Below the pieces are notes generated by a model. The model was not told the DNA's origin. It saw only the letters and a program-made list of their open reading frames with translations, and made no database searches. Shown here one piece after another: positions 33,471-44,768 of a stretch of DNA of 64,000 nt (positions are counted from its first letter, which is position 1; the number at the start of each line of letters is the position of its first letter). A program made the position numbers and the translations under genes. The stretch is from Melastoma dodecandrum (taxonomy: Eukaryota > Streptophyta > Magnoliopsida > Myrtales > Melastomataceae). Location: NCBI GenBank assembly GCA_029817715.1, contig JARUPY010000079.1, positions 2,356,001 to 2,420,000 on the forward strand. Reading direction: 5' to 3'.

Positions 33471-35515
33471 TGTTTGAAGATGAACTTAAACAACGAGTTA
33501 CTTGTGACGATGTACTGCTTCATGAATCGTGTGCTTATCTTTGGTGATTAGCTCGAAAAGAGTGTTGTTGAGTCACTGCTAGCAGTAGCTGTATGTTGCC
33601 GTTTATAGTAAGTTGTTACTGTGACGTTACGTGTACACATTGAAAATATGGAAACAAATGTTTCATATTTACGTATTACTTTGTTTTATCTCAGATTATT
33701 TGTCCGAGTGTCTAAATTCACTGAATGTGACTTAACAATCTCATTATATACATTTAGACAACTAAATATTGTGATATTAGCTTTCCAAGTTTATATTTGG
33801 AAACAAAATATTTTTTTCTAATATTCTGCAGCAATATCACGCTGTAATAAGATAAGAATGTTAAATCAAATAATGTTGTTTATTATTTGATTATAATAAC
33901 CGATCAGATAAAGTTATCTTTAGGATGCTTGGTTTATAAAATATAGAAAAAAATTATCTTGTTCGGATGAGCTAGGAAAGTTACCGTTAAGAACTTACCT
34001 TCTATAGTACAACGACCGTTGAGCAGACCGTTGCTCAGAATCTGTTCGCAACTTTTGGAAACAAATCACGACGATTGTCCCAACGTATCTGGACATCTTC
34101 TACGTATCCTTCTCCATTATAATTAGACTAGGACGACAGATCTAATTGCCTTTGTGCGTCTGAGTGGTCTAAGTGGTCTGAGTGGTTCCAAAGCCTGAGT
34201 GATCTGAGTGAAGCTTTGAGGGTCGGCGGAGAACGAAAGGTGCTAAGTGATCTCCTGGTTCTTATCTCTTGCAAGCTGCGTGTGAGAGTGTCAAGGGCTG
34301 AGTGCAGACCTTGATCGTCGTGAGAGGGACTAGGTGTCCTCGGTTCGTTCAACGAGCGGCTGGCGAATCGTCTGAGGGACGCTAAGTGAATACCAGTTCT
34401 GAATTCAGTAACCAGTTGCTAACCCATCGGCAAGAAGCCGTTCTTGTCATGTCTTTTCGCAAGGAAGTCTCGAGCCTACGGAGTTTAAGTAGTTAGACAC
34501 GCACTTGCGGGTGCGCGCCAGAAGTCTCATGCCTTCAGGGTAGAGCAGGAGAACGCCGCCGGAGTGGAAAGAGGTCCTCCCGAGCACAGGGGTGCTGTAC
34601 AGAAGTCTCGACCTCCTACTAATGGACAGTAGAGCAGGTTGCGTGGAAGCCGCCGGAGTAGAAAATTCCATCCTAAGCACTGGGTGTGCAGTACAGTGAG
34701 TCACGGTTGTGGTAACCGTGCACGTCCGAACTGAGTGTAGGACGGATACCGCGACTTCGCTGAGTGAGAAGTCAGGTTCCACGGAGTAAGGAACCGAAGC
34801 TTTCTTTTGTTTTCCTTTGTTATCTAAGTGATTACCTTTGTGGGTGTCTCTTGAGTACTTACAGGCTCATCTTGAGAAGAGACAGAATCTGTATGGAAAT
34901 CATCTGCTAAGCTATTAAGTGCTGAAGCATTCCTCTACTGTGAATCAGCAACGAGCTGCTCTCAGAAGTCGTTCTTCACTGTAAGGAATCATTTGTGAGG
35001 ATTTATACTTTAACATAACGTTGTCTTTCCGCTTTGATAGACAGGCTTACGCCTAAGCAACAACGTGCTGTGTGGGAATCCTTTGAGCAATCAACTCCTG
35101 AGCGTGAGCATCATTCTGCTGGAAATAAGAAGACGTACACTGTATTAGGAGCTGATTGTTGCCAGTAGTGACCTACTTTTGTAAAGGATTCTAAATCTCA
35201 CTTTGTTGAGAAACCGAAAGCCTAGTGCAAGGGCTCTTTGCACCGATTATTTTATATAGTGGAATCACCTCGTTGGTAAAAAGTGGACGTAGGTCGATTA
35301 AGGCTGAACCATTATAAACTACTGTGTCCATTATGATCGTGCAAACACTCATACGAAAACCTGCTTGAACAAATCGTAACGGTTACAGCGAAGCAGATCT
35401 CATTCTGAGAAAAGTTCTGCTGTGAAACAGTGCGCTTCCGCTTACACTGAGAAAAGAGCGAAAAAGTTACAAACACTAATTCACCCCTCTCTTAGTGTTC
35501 TTGAACGATCCAACA
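33471..35515 (+). mobile_element. probable solo LTR of a Sirevirus-like copia element
   Basis: Present in block B but not at the matching site of block A (near 24125). It runs from TGTTTGAAGATG to GATCCAACA. Its 3' part has the order AGTGGACGTAGG, CTGAACCATTATAAA, then CTAATTCACCCCTCTCTTAG. This parallels the LTR at 53917-55409 (AGTGGACGTAGG, CCGAACCACTATAAA, CTAATTCAACCCCCCC). There is no coding sequence. TGAAC occurs on both sides but offset by two bases on the left, so the target-site duplication is unproven. Confidence 0.6.
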
Positions 35516-35781
35516 TGAACAAATATCTTATATTTATTTTTGGATTAAATTTAAGTCATGTAATTTTCACAAGAAAAATGAAGACAATTGAAGATCTTTT
35601 GACTTAATCAACTACAAGTTTCAATGTGAAATGTTCGGACCAAACTTTCAGGATTAAATTTAACGAACTCAGTTTTCTTTTTCTTTTACTTCCTTTTACA
35701 TCGAAGGTACCAAAGTTGGGTCCATTTCAGATCCACCGCAAGTTTTCCCTTTGGTTGAATGTGACTGAGTACGAACGTAAA

Positions 35782-36420
35782 AGATGGGGGAATTGTACAA
35801 GATAAGACTCAGAATTATTGATAGGCCCACTTTGGGGAAACAAAAACAAAACGACTCTGGAATCTTTTATTGAGTCGGTTCAACCATAAAAGGGTCGATG
35901 TTCGACTATGCATACATACTACTCGGATTGCCACAAACCCTAGCGGAGCCCACTTTTGCTCACCCTTGTGATGGCTAGTAAACACGTTGGAATTATTTGA
36001 AAAATGGTCATGATTCGATATAAATGTTCGGTCGTCTGAATTAATAGTAAACAAAATATTCATGCTTAAAGAAAGATCAATGGACAAATTACACCAGTAC
36101 GCAGAGAACACCGAAAGAGTGCAACGAAGAACTAAGACAATCCAATTTCTGTTTAAATTGTTATTGCGCATCCTTTTTACTACCACCGATAGAGACCCGA
36201 CGAGTATGTGATCGGATACGAACGGAGAAGATGGGGGAATTGTACAAGATAAAACTCAGAATTATTGATAGTCCACTTCCGGAATCTTTCATTGAGTCGG
36301 TCCAACTATAAAAGGGTCGATGTTTGAATCCAGAATCAAGTAATCAATAATGTTTGACTACACGGATCGCTAAAACCCTGGCGGAGCCCACTTTGCGGAT
36401 TTGATTTCAATCATCGAGGT
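35782..36420. repeat. two overlapping copies of a flank segment
   Basis: The segment beginning ACGGAGAAGATGGGGGAATT (35782) recurs at about 36223-36400 after ACCGATAGAGACCCGACGAG. The same segment is present once in block A at 24577-25018. The second copy here is shorter and more diverged. Confidence 0.65.
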
Positions 36421-36846
36421 GTAGTATTTTCACTTGATGTAGCGGAAGGTCGTTTCGAAAAAACTATTTAAAATTGATCTCGAATTTATGTGATACGAGT
36501 AAATCGATTAATAACGTTAAATGAAATTTACCTTATAATTTAAAATATTTTGACGCGACCGTCTTCAAGAGTCCTAAATGTTACTATTCTAGAAGTATTC
36601 ACGTACACGTTCGAACTCACTCTCATGTGCTAGTCCTTAGGAGTTCTTTCACTCGGTACTCTAGAACTCACTCTCATGTTCTCTCTCACTCTCTCGTTTT
36701 CCTTGCCTGAATGTCTCAATTTATAGAGTGAAATTTTCTTAACTAAGCGGTACGGTGGAATGATTTTATTGTTGTCAAATTAATTAACTAATAACACGTA
36801 GCAAAGCTATGTTACAATAGCTCATATGTTAACGTAGCGAAGCCCT
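36421..36846. other. spacer; no gene seen
   Basis: AT-rich, with short repeats of ACTCTAGAACTCACTCTCATG type at 36610-36690. It is flanked by the copia LTR on the right. Confidence 0.4.
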
Positions 36847-37241
36847 TGATGCGCCCACCATTTATGATATCTCGACTTTTGTTAAAAGTCGAGTATTGAA
36901 CTAACCAAAGCACTACCTATGACTAAATAGAATTAGAGAACGGAGGAGGATGAAAGAAAATGTCTCTCAATTTCTTTTCGGATGATGTACATAATGGGGG
37001 ATCGATGCCTATTTATAGTGGAGTGCCACTCCTAATATCGGTAGATGATTTTGCCACATTACATATTCCCTAATCACCAATTTTACCTACCCTATTTGAC
37101 GACTGTCTGCCACAAAATCTAACCATCGAACACATCACACACGTAATCTTCACATGTTCCATCTACCCATTGATTTTACGGATAGAAAGTTCAAGGCGGG
37201 GAACCTTCCAGAAATTTGGTGATGATATTTTGCTTTAATAA
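36847..37241 (-). repeat. 3' LTR of the minus-strand copia element
   Basis: Matches 47587-47940: ACCATTTATGATATCT, AAAGTCGAGTATTGAACTAA, CATCTACCCATTGATTTTAC and GATATTTTGCTTTA in the same order. It has about 35 extra bases (TGTCTCTCAATTTC...) not found in the other copy. A polypurine tract (TTGAGGGGA on the minus strand) abuts it at 37242-37250. Confidence 0.85.
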
Positions 37242-37436
37242 TCCCCTCAACACCAATTTTCTCTTCTTATCATACCGAGTTGCAAGCGAAACTCCTCTAG
37301 CTTGTTATCATTAAGTCCTTTGGTGAAGATATCCACCGATTGGTCTCCTATGCTGATATATTGCAGCTTGATAACTCAATGTAACACATTCTCAGAATTC
37401 GTCGAACTGCTTCGAGGTGAGGCTTCTTTGGAGCTT

Positions 37437-37441
37437 GCATA
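37437..37441. repeat. target-site duplication GCATA, left
   Basis: GCATA, repeated at 37680-37684 on the other side of the solo LTR. Confidence 0.85.
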
Positions 37442-37679
37442 TGTTGTCGCCGACAAAGAATTGACGAAGAAAAGTGGAGAGAATGAGAGAAGAGGATTGT
37501 GTGGAAAGCTTGTAAATCCTTTGTCATACAAAGACCTATTTATACACAATACAAAAAGTAACTTCCTACCTAGCATTAACCCCCCACATTAAGTCGCATT
37601 AACCCCAGCCGCATTAACTCCGGTCGTTACAACACATTAACCACGACCGTTACAACGTATTAACTACAACCGTCTAACA
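37442..37679 (-). mobile_element. 238-bp solo LTR inserted in the copia RNase H region
   Basis: On the minus strand it starts TGTTAGACGG and ends GCGACAACA, so it has TG...CA ends with a TGTT/AACA inverted repeat. Exact 5-bp duplications (GCATA) flank it. Removing it restores a continuous copia frame (SRFMQAPKKPHLEAVRR). A TATA box (TATAAATA near 37545) and short repeats of a GTTAATGCG / CGACCGTTACAAC type lie inside. The small size fits a TRIM or short copia LTR. Confidence 0.88.
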
Positions 37680-37684
37680 GCATA
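37680..37684. repeat. target-site duplication GCATA, right
   Basis: Partner of 37437-37441. Confidence 0.85.
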
Positions 37685-38749
37685 AACCTGCTCACCAGTC
37701 CGACGACGTATGATATATCTGGTCTGGTATGCGTAAGGTAGATTAGACTTCCCACCAACCGATGATACATCGTAGGCTCTTCAAGATCCTTGCCTTCATT
37801 CATACTGAGCTGGGTGTTGAACTCAATGGGTGTTAATATCGGCTTGCACTCTAGCATCCCATATTTCTTTAGTAGCTCCCTTGCATATTTCTTTTAACAC
37901 AAGAATAAGCCTTCTGAAATTCGTACAACTTCCAGTCCGAGGAAGTGCTTCAGCTCCTTCATGTGAAACCGCATAGAAAGATTTTCCTTGATTTGCTTGA
38001 TCTCGAGTTGTTATCTCCCGTGATTATTAGATCATCTACATATACGAGCACCATTGTGATCATATCTCCTTTGAAATTGTCGAAGAGGCTTAAATTAGCT
38101 ACGACAAGTGTATATCCACTCTGGAGTAAAAACTCGGTAATCTTGCCATACAAAGATCTTGGAGCCTACTTTAGCCCATAAAATGCTTTCCGTAGCTTAC
38201 AGACGTAGTTGGGATATTTCTTGTCTCTAAATCCCTGTGGTTGCTCCATGTAGATAGTTCGATCAAGCTCTCCATGTAGGAATGCATTATTTACATCCAT
38301 CTATTATAACTTCTAGGACTTACTTGCTCCTAAGGCGAGTAGTACTCTAACTGTTGTTATCTTTGCAACTGGGCTTGTCGTCGTAGTCCAAGCCGTACTA
38401 TTGAGAGAACCCTCGAGCGACGAGACGAGCCTTGTACCTCTCTATTAAACCATCTAGGCGAGTCTTCACCTTGTACACTCATTTACAAGATATGAGTCTT
38501 ACCTCGCTAGGTTTGGGAACTAAATCCCAAGTTTGATTTTCTTCTAACGCTTGGATCTCTTCATGCATTGCCTCTTCCCACTGCTTGTGTCGTGACGCTT
38601 CTTCATATGTGATGGCTCTCGTGGATCGACATCTTCTATAAGGGCAGCATCTATATACCGTGTTGGAGGTCTTCGTTGTCTTGTTGATCTCCTCAACGGT
38701 GTTGTCCTATCACCGGTTTCTTCTTCGACGGCATTTTCTCTTCGAATGA

Positions 38750-38754
38750 CCTCT
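38750..38754. repeat. target-site duplication CCTCT, left
   Basis: CCTCT immediately before the gypsy LTR; repeated at 44748-44752. Confidence 0.88.
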
Positions 38755-39590
38755 TGATACAAAGACGAACGACAACTTATCCCCGTCGACGCGCAGCAAG
38801 AGAGGCGTCACTTTACTCGCCTGCGACTGAACTACGAGTGCGATTCAGCACGTCGACTTGACGAGTGCGACTTGCGACTTCACGTCGACTTGACGAGTGC
38901 GACTTGCGACTTGACGTCATCCGCGACTGAGCAACGAAGAGTCGACCAAGCCAAGAGTCTCGAAGATGAAGAGCCTCAAAGAAGTTGAATCAATTCACAT
39001 TCCTCATTCATGCATTTGTCATTCATACTTTGCATCTACTTTGTTGCATTTCCAATAAGCCATTTATGGCCCGTCCATGAATCTTGCTTTGCATGCATCT
39101 AGCCTAGGTTCATTCGTGCATTTAAGTTCTTTTTCAGGTGTTCCCTATATAATGGGCACCTTGTACTCATTTGACAGGGGCTTTTTGGAATCAAATTATA
39201 AACCCTTATCAGACTTAGTGTCTTTTATCCGAAGTGAGTGGATTCTCCTTCAAACCTCGTTCTTCATTTGGTGGATTTCCAAGTGCGGATTGAGTAGAGT
39301 GTACCAACCGGTGGTGGTGTATCTGTATCCTCCGTGTTGTGCCTCGCCCTCGTCTTGTTCGTGGTGGTGTATCTGTATCCACGGCCAAACGAGTCTACCC
39401 GAGTCTTCTTTCACGGTGGTGCACCTGTATCCGTGAAGGTTGATCTCAACCCTTCCTTTTTCATCATTCAGCCGCCTACCCCACACACCTTCCGTCCATA
39501 CCGAGCGTCACTCCATTCCGCACCCTTTCCAGTGACGTCCCCATTCGTTTTCGGTTTAGGAATCATCTATTCCTTACCGTCCCCGTATCA
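38755..39590 (+). repeat. 5' LTR of the gypsy element
   Basis: 836 bp, starting TGATACAAAGACG and ending CCCCGTATCA. It carries two tandem units of a 32-bp sequence (ACGTCGACTTGACGAGTGCG...) near 38882-38935. Confidence 0.92.
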
Positions 39591-39594
39591 TCTT

Positions 39595-39606
39595 GGTATC
39601 AGAGCC
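39595..39606 (+). other. primer-binding site of the gypsy element
   Basis: TGGTATCAGAGC, complementary to the 3' end of initiator Met-tRNA, four bases after the LTR end. Confidence 0.88.
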
Positions 39607-39625
39607 ACAGGTCCCAGGTTTGTCA

Positions 39626-42600
39626 ATGGCCGGAAGATTTCAACGCGGTATGACCCTAGACGAAGCACAAGTTGCTCGGCTTGAGGAGCAGATAGCTGAT
39701 CTTCAACAGCAACTACAGTCGTTACGGACACACCATGCATCGACTTCCCGCAGTCGAATTGACAGCGATGATGAGGAGAACCCATGGCGTGAGGAGTCTC
39801 AACGAGGGTCTTCACCGGAGTATCGTAGGCAGGAGAGAAGAGCCCCGACGATGAACGTTCAGATTCCGGAGTTTGAAGGAAACTTGGACCCCAACGAGTT
39901 CATCGATTGGATGCACACCGTGGAGCGCATCTTTGATTACGAGGAAGTGCCCGAGGATCGAAAGGTGAAACTGGCTGCCTTGAAATTAAAGAAGTACGCG
40001 AGTTTGTGGTGGGAGAACACCAACCAGCAGCGCCGTAGGGAAGGGCGTGATAAAATTCGTACGTGGTCAAAAATGAAGAGGTCCATGACGAGGAGATTTC
40101 TACCGGAGCATCATCGACGAGATCTCTATCTCAAATTGCAGTCGCTACAACAAGTCTCAAGTGTATCGGAGTATACATGGGAGTTCGAGAGACTGTTGCT
40201 GCAATGTGATGTCCAAGAAGCCCCAGAGCAAACCATTGCCAGGTATCTTCGAGGACTTAAGCCCCAAATCGCAGATGCCGTTGACCTACAGCAATATTGG
40301 AGTTTCAACGATGTGCGAGCATTGGCGCACAAGGTTGAGCAGCACCAAGCGAGAAGATCGAATACCCGCCCATTTGTGAAGGCTTCGCCTTTCAGCAAGG
40401 GGAGTAGCTCCCAGGCAAAGCCACCACTGACGACATCGAGAAAAACTCTTTCATCGACTACCAGACCAGAAGTTAAGTCGAACGAGCGAGATAATGCTAG
40501 ACGATGTTTCAAGTGCCAAGGAATAGGACACATGGCTTCTGAGTGTCCGACGAGAAGAAACGTTGTCATTAGAGAGCCGTCTGATGGAGAAGAAGAGTTC
40601 GATGAGAACGTCGACCCTGTTTGGGATGCCGAAGAGATAGAGGAGTATCCGGACGAAGGAGAACTGTTGGTCGTCCGAAAGGCCTTAAGTGTGACACCGG
40701 CGAAAGAGGAAAGTCAAAGGGAGAGCATCTTCCATACTAGGTGCACAGTCGCAGGAAAGGTATGTTTGGTGATTGTGGATAGTGGTAGCTGCACCAACGC
40801 CGTGTCAAGAACGATGGTTGAAAAGCTGAAGCTGCCCGTCGAAGTACACCCACATCCTTACCGTCTACAATGGCTCAACAAGGAGAGTGACGTTCGAGTC
40901 ACCCAGCGAGTGCGAGTTCCATTTTCCATTGGGAAGAGCTACCAGGATGAAGTCGCTTGCGACGTCATTCCCATGGATGCATGCCACCTACTATTGGGGA
41001 GATCGTGACAGTTTGATCGACGCGCGCAACACGACGGGTATCGCAATACGTATTCCATCCACATCGGAGAGAAGAAGGTCACTTTGATGCCCCTCACTAG
41101 TCAGCCTACACTCGCGACCCAGGATCGACTTAGCGACCAGCCTCTCAAGGGAGTTCAACTAGTTCGAACGATTCAAGAAGGTGAGAAGGCTTATTTTGTG
41201 GTTCTTGTCGAATCTGCCCCAGGTCAAGCGACGAGCCATCCTCAGGCCGCTTCCATTCTTGAGGAGTTCAAGGACGTATTTCCAGAGGAGCTACCAGTCG
41301 AATTACCACCGATGCGGAGCATCCAACATCAAATCGACTTGGTTCCAGGGGCGTCGCTATCTAATCGACCAGCCTATCGATGCAATCCAGAGGAGGCAAA
41401 GGAGTTGCAGAGGCAAGTCGACGAGCTTGTCAACAAGGGATCAGTTCGAGAGAGTTTGAGCCCATGTTCGGTTCCAGCCATATTGGTGCCGAAGAAGGAT
41501 GGCACATGGAGAATGTGCATGGACAGTCGAGCGATCAACAAAATCACAGTAAAGTATCGCTTTCCTATCCCTCGACTGGATGATATGTTGGATGAGTTGC
41601 ATGGAGCGCAGGTGTTTTCCAAAGTGGATTTGCGAAGTGGTTATCACCAGATCCGGATGAAAGAAGGCGACGAGTGGAAGACAGCCTTCAAGACTAAGTA
41701 CGGGTTGTACGAGTGGTTGGTGATGCCATTTGGATTGTCAAACGCGCCCAGCACGTTCATGCGACTAATGACCCATGTCTTGCGACCATTCATGGGGAAG
41801 TTTGTGGTCGTCTACTTCGACGATATTCTTGTCTACAGCCGGAGCAATAAGGAGCATATCAATCATTTGCGAGCTGTGTTCAACACACTTCGGGAGGAAA
41901 AACTATATGGAAATCTCAAGAAATGTGAGTTCTTCCAACCGAGTGTAATATTTCTTGGATTTGTCGTCTCAGCAGAAGGAATTAAGGTGGACGAGAGCAA
42001 GATTGAAGCGATCAAGGAGTGGCCGTCTCCAAGGAGTTTCCACGACGTTCGCAGCTTCCATGGCTTGGCGTCGTTCTATCGGAGGTTCATTCAAGGATTT
42101 AGCTCAATCGCAGCCCCACTCACCGAATGTTTGAAGGGAGACAAATTCGAGTGGACACCAGTCGCACAAGCTAGTTTCGAGCGACTGAAGGAGTGTCTAA
42201 GCGCAGCCCCAGTTCTAGCTTTACCCGACTTCGCGAAGATGTTCGAAGTGGAATGTGATGCATCGGGAGTAGGAATTGGAGGAGTTTTGCTGCAGGAAGG
42301 AAGACCCATCGCTTATTTCAGCGAGAAGCTTAATGGCGCCAAATTAAACTACTCGACGTATGACAAGGAGTTCTTAGCAATTGTTCGAGTACTCGAGACT
42401 TGGAGTCATTACTTGCTGCCCAGAGAGTTTGTGTTGCACACCGATCATGAAGCTCTCAAGTACATTAATGGTCAGCACAAGCTTAGTCGCCGACATGCGA
42501 AGTGGGTAGAGTTTCTACAGGCATTCAACTTTGTCTTGAAGCACAAACCAGGCGCGAAGAATGTAGTCGCAGATGTTCTCTCAAGGAAAATTATTTTACT

Positions 42601-43954
42601 ATCTGCGATGGAGACAAAGCTGATTGGATTTGGGTATTTGAAGGAGTTGTACAAGGACGATGAAGATTTTGGAGCGATCTTCGTCCAATGCGCCCAGCAA
42701 GCCATTGATCGATTCCACCAGGTGAATGGATTCTTATTTCGCGACTCTAAGCTATGCATTCCAAGGAGTTCGACGCGAGAGCTACTTATACGAGAAGTCC
42801 ATGGAGGAGGAATCGTTGGCCATTTTGGAGTTGACAAGATGCTGGCAATGCTACAAGAGCATTTCTATTGGCCTCGAATGGAGAAGCAAGTGCGAGGACT
42901 AATCGCGAGATGTGCGACTTGCCAGCAAGCGAAGAGCCGTGTCCAACCTCAGGGTCTCTACACTCCATTGCCCGTCCCAGAGCGACCATGGGAACATGTG
43001 AGTATGGATTTTGTACTAGGATTGCCAAGAACGCAACGAAGAAAGGATTCGATCATGGTAGTGGTCGACCGATTTTCGAAGATGGCACACTTCATCCCAT
43101 GTCAGAAAACGGACGATGCGACCAACGTAGCAGATTTGTACTTTCGAGAAGTGCTAAGGTTGCATGGAGTACCCAAGTCGATCGTTTCAGATCGCGACAC
43201 GAAGTTCCTAAGCTACTTTTGGAAGACACTGTGGCACAAGTTGGGAACGAAGCTTGTATTCAGCACAGCTTATCATCCGCAAACCGATGGACAGACGGAG
43301 GTTGTCAATCGCACTATGGCTGCAATCCTTCGAACCTTGGTCTCGAAGAACCAGAAGGATTGGGACATCAAGCTTGCCCATGCTGAATTCGCATACAATC
43401 GAGCCCCAAGCTCGACAACGAAGTCATCACCCTTCCAGGTAGTTTACGGACTCAATCCTTTAGTCCCTGTTGAACTAATGCCTGCGAGCGATATGAGATC
43501 AGTTAGCCGAGATGCTGAGGAGCGCGTTAAGGAGATGCGATTGCTCCATGAGAAGACTCGAGCGCAGATCGAGAAGGCCAATCTACATTACGCGGAAAGA
43601 GCCAATCGCGGAAGAAGAGTGAAGATATTTCAGCCAGGAGACTTGGTTTAGATTCATTTGCGCAAGGATCGATTCCCAGGCAAGAGGAAGAACAAGCTAA
43701 TGCCGCGCGCAGAAGGACCATTCAAGATCGTCGAGCGCATCAACGACAACGCCTACAAAATTGATCTTCCAGGTGACTATGGAGTTTCTGCCACATTCAA
43801 CGTCCAGGATCTCATGCCTTTTGTGGAGGATGACGACGACGAGAGTTTGAGGACAAACTCTTTTCAACAAGGGGAGGATGATACAAAGACGGACGACAAC
43901 TTATCCCCGTCGACGCGCAGCAAGAGAGGCGTCACTTTACTCGCCTGCGACTGA
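39626..43954 (+). pseudogene. gypsy gag-pol polyprotein with two nonsense codons
   Basis: One frame of 1443 codons, interrupted at 41006-41008 (TGA) and 43649-43651 (TAG). Both replace an expected Trp (in LLLGRxWQFDR and GDLVxIHLRK), so both are G-to-A changes of TGG. In order: retrotransposon gag (VQIPEFEGNLDPNEFIDW), zinc knuckle CFKCQGIGHMASEC, protease VIVDSGSCTNAVS, reverse transcriptase with VVYFDDILVYS, RNase H (EVECDASGVGIGGVL), the integrase HHCC finger (HGGGIVGHFG...CATCQQAK), and the integrase core with Asp in MDFVLGL, Asp in VSDRDTKF and Glu in TDGQTEVVNRT. The C-terminal segment crosses into the 3' LTR. The first ATG after the primer site was taken as the start. Apart from the two stops the frame is open, so the insertion is fairly young. 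Confidence 0.93.
43869..43878 (+). other. polypurine tract of the gypsy element
   Basis: AAGGGGAGGA directly before the 3' LTR; expected primer for plus-strand synthesis. Confidence 0.8.
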
Positions 43955-44747
43955 ACTACGAGTGCGATTCAGCACGTCGACTTGACGAGTGCGACTTGCG
44001 ACTTCACGTCGACTTGACGAGTGCGACTTGCGACTTCACGTCGACTTGACGAGTGCGACTTGCGACTTCACGTCATCCGCGACTGAGCAACGAAGAGTCG
44101 ACCAAGCCAAGAGTCTCGAAGATGAAGAGCCTCAAAGAAGCTGAATCGATTCGCATTCCTCATTCTTGCATTTGTCATTCATACTTTGCATTTACTTTGT
44201 TGCATTTCCAATAAGCCATTTATGGCCCGTCCATGAATCTTGCCTTGCATGCATCTAGCCTAGGTTCATTTCGTGCATTTAAGTTCTTCTTCAGGTGTTC
44301 CCTATATAATGGGCACCTTGTACTCATTTGACAGGGGCTTTTTGGAATCAAATTATAAACCCTTATCAGACTTAGTGTCTTTTATCCGAAGTGAGTGGAT
44401 TCTCCTTCAAACCTCGTTCTTCATTTGGTGGATTTCCAAGTGCGGATTGAGTAGAGTGTATCAACCGGTGGTGGTGTATCTGTATCCTCCGTGTTGTGCC
44501 TCGCCCTCGTCTTGTTCGTGGTGGTGTATCTGTATCCACGGCCAAACGAGTCTACCCGAGTCTTCTTTCACGGTGGTGCACCTGTATCCGTGAAGGTTGA
44601 TCTCAACCCTTCCTTTTTCATCATTCAGCCGCCTACCCTACACACCTTCCGTCCATACCGAGCGTCACTCCATTCCGCACCCTTTCCAGTGACGTCCCCA
44701 TTCGTTTTCGGTTTAGGAATCATCTATTCCTTACCGTCCCCGTACCA
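43879..44747 (+). repeat. 3' LTR of the gypsy element
   Basis: 869 bp. It differs from the 5' LTR by one additional 32-bp tandem unit (three against two, 43975-44072), a one-base insertion near 44270, a changed terminal base (GTACCA) and a few substitutions. Confidence 0.92.
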
Positions 44748-44752
44748 CCTCT
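44748..44752. repeat. target-site duplication CCTCT, right
   Basis: Partner of 38750-38754. Confidence 0.88.
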
Positions 44753-44768
44753 GGTACACTCATGTCTG

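Larger units (their letters stand above)
30501..36181. repeat. duplicated block B (germin-like copy 2)
   Basis: Direct-orientation partner of 19837-25018. It lacks the 19980-20782 insert and the 351-bp triplication. It carries an extra insert of about 2 kb at 33471-35515. Its right end matches block A to about AAATTGTTATTGCGCATCC. Confidence 0.85.
37242..38749 (-). pseudogene. copia reverse transcriptase/RNase H remnant
   Basis: Minus-strand pieces in several frames. These are STRQRRPPTRYIDAAL (about 38690); LVYVDDLIITGDN (38060-38020), the copia YVDD box; KPILTPIEFNTQLS and LVGSLIYLTHTRPDISYVVG (37850-37690); after the solo LTR, QAPKKPHLEAVRRILR; and last SVDIFTKGLNDNKLEEFR near 37300. A deletion removes most of RNase H between the last two. 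Stops are frequent. Confidence 0.85.
38755..44747 (+). mobile_element. Ty3/gypsy chromovirus-type retrotransposon, structurally complete
   Basis: LTRs at 38755-39590 and 43879-44747 start TGATAC. The left one ends GTATCA and the right one GTACCA. A Met-tRNA primer site lies at 39595-39606 and a polypurine tract (AAGGGGAGGA) at 43869-43878. CCTCT duplications flank the element. One reading frame (39626-43954) encodes gag, protease, reverse transcriptase, RNase H and integrase in gypsy order, broken by two stop codons. The frame runs about 75 nt into the 3' LTR, as described for CRM-type chromoviruses. The C-terminal [15 protein letters not shown] end also fits that group, but the clade is an inference. 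Confidence 0.93.

Noticed and set aside
33463..35520. TGAAC as target-site duplication of the solo LTR in block B
   Set aside because: On the left TGAAC is followed by TA before the TG end, so the match is out of register; kept only as a possibility.
39077..39436. Frames within the gypsy LTRs (also 44273-44593)
   Set aside because: Identical in both LTRs and without homology to any protein; LTR sequence is not expected to be coding here.
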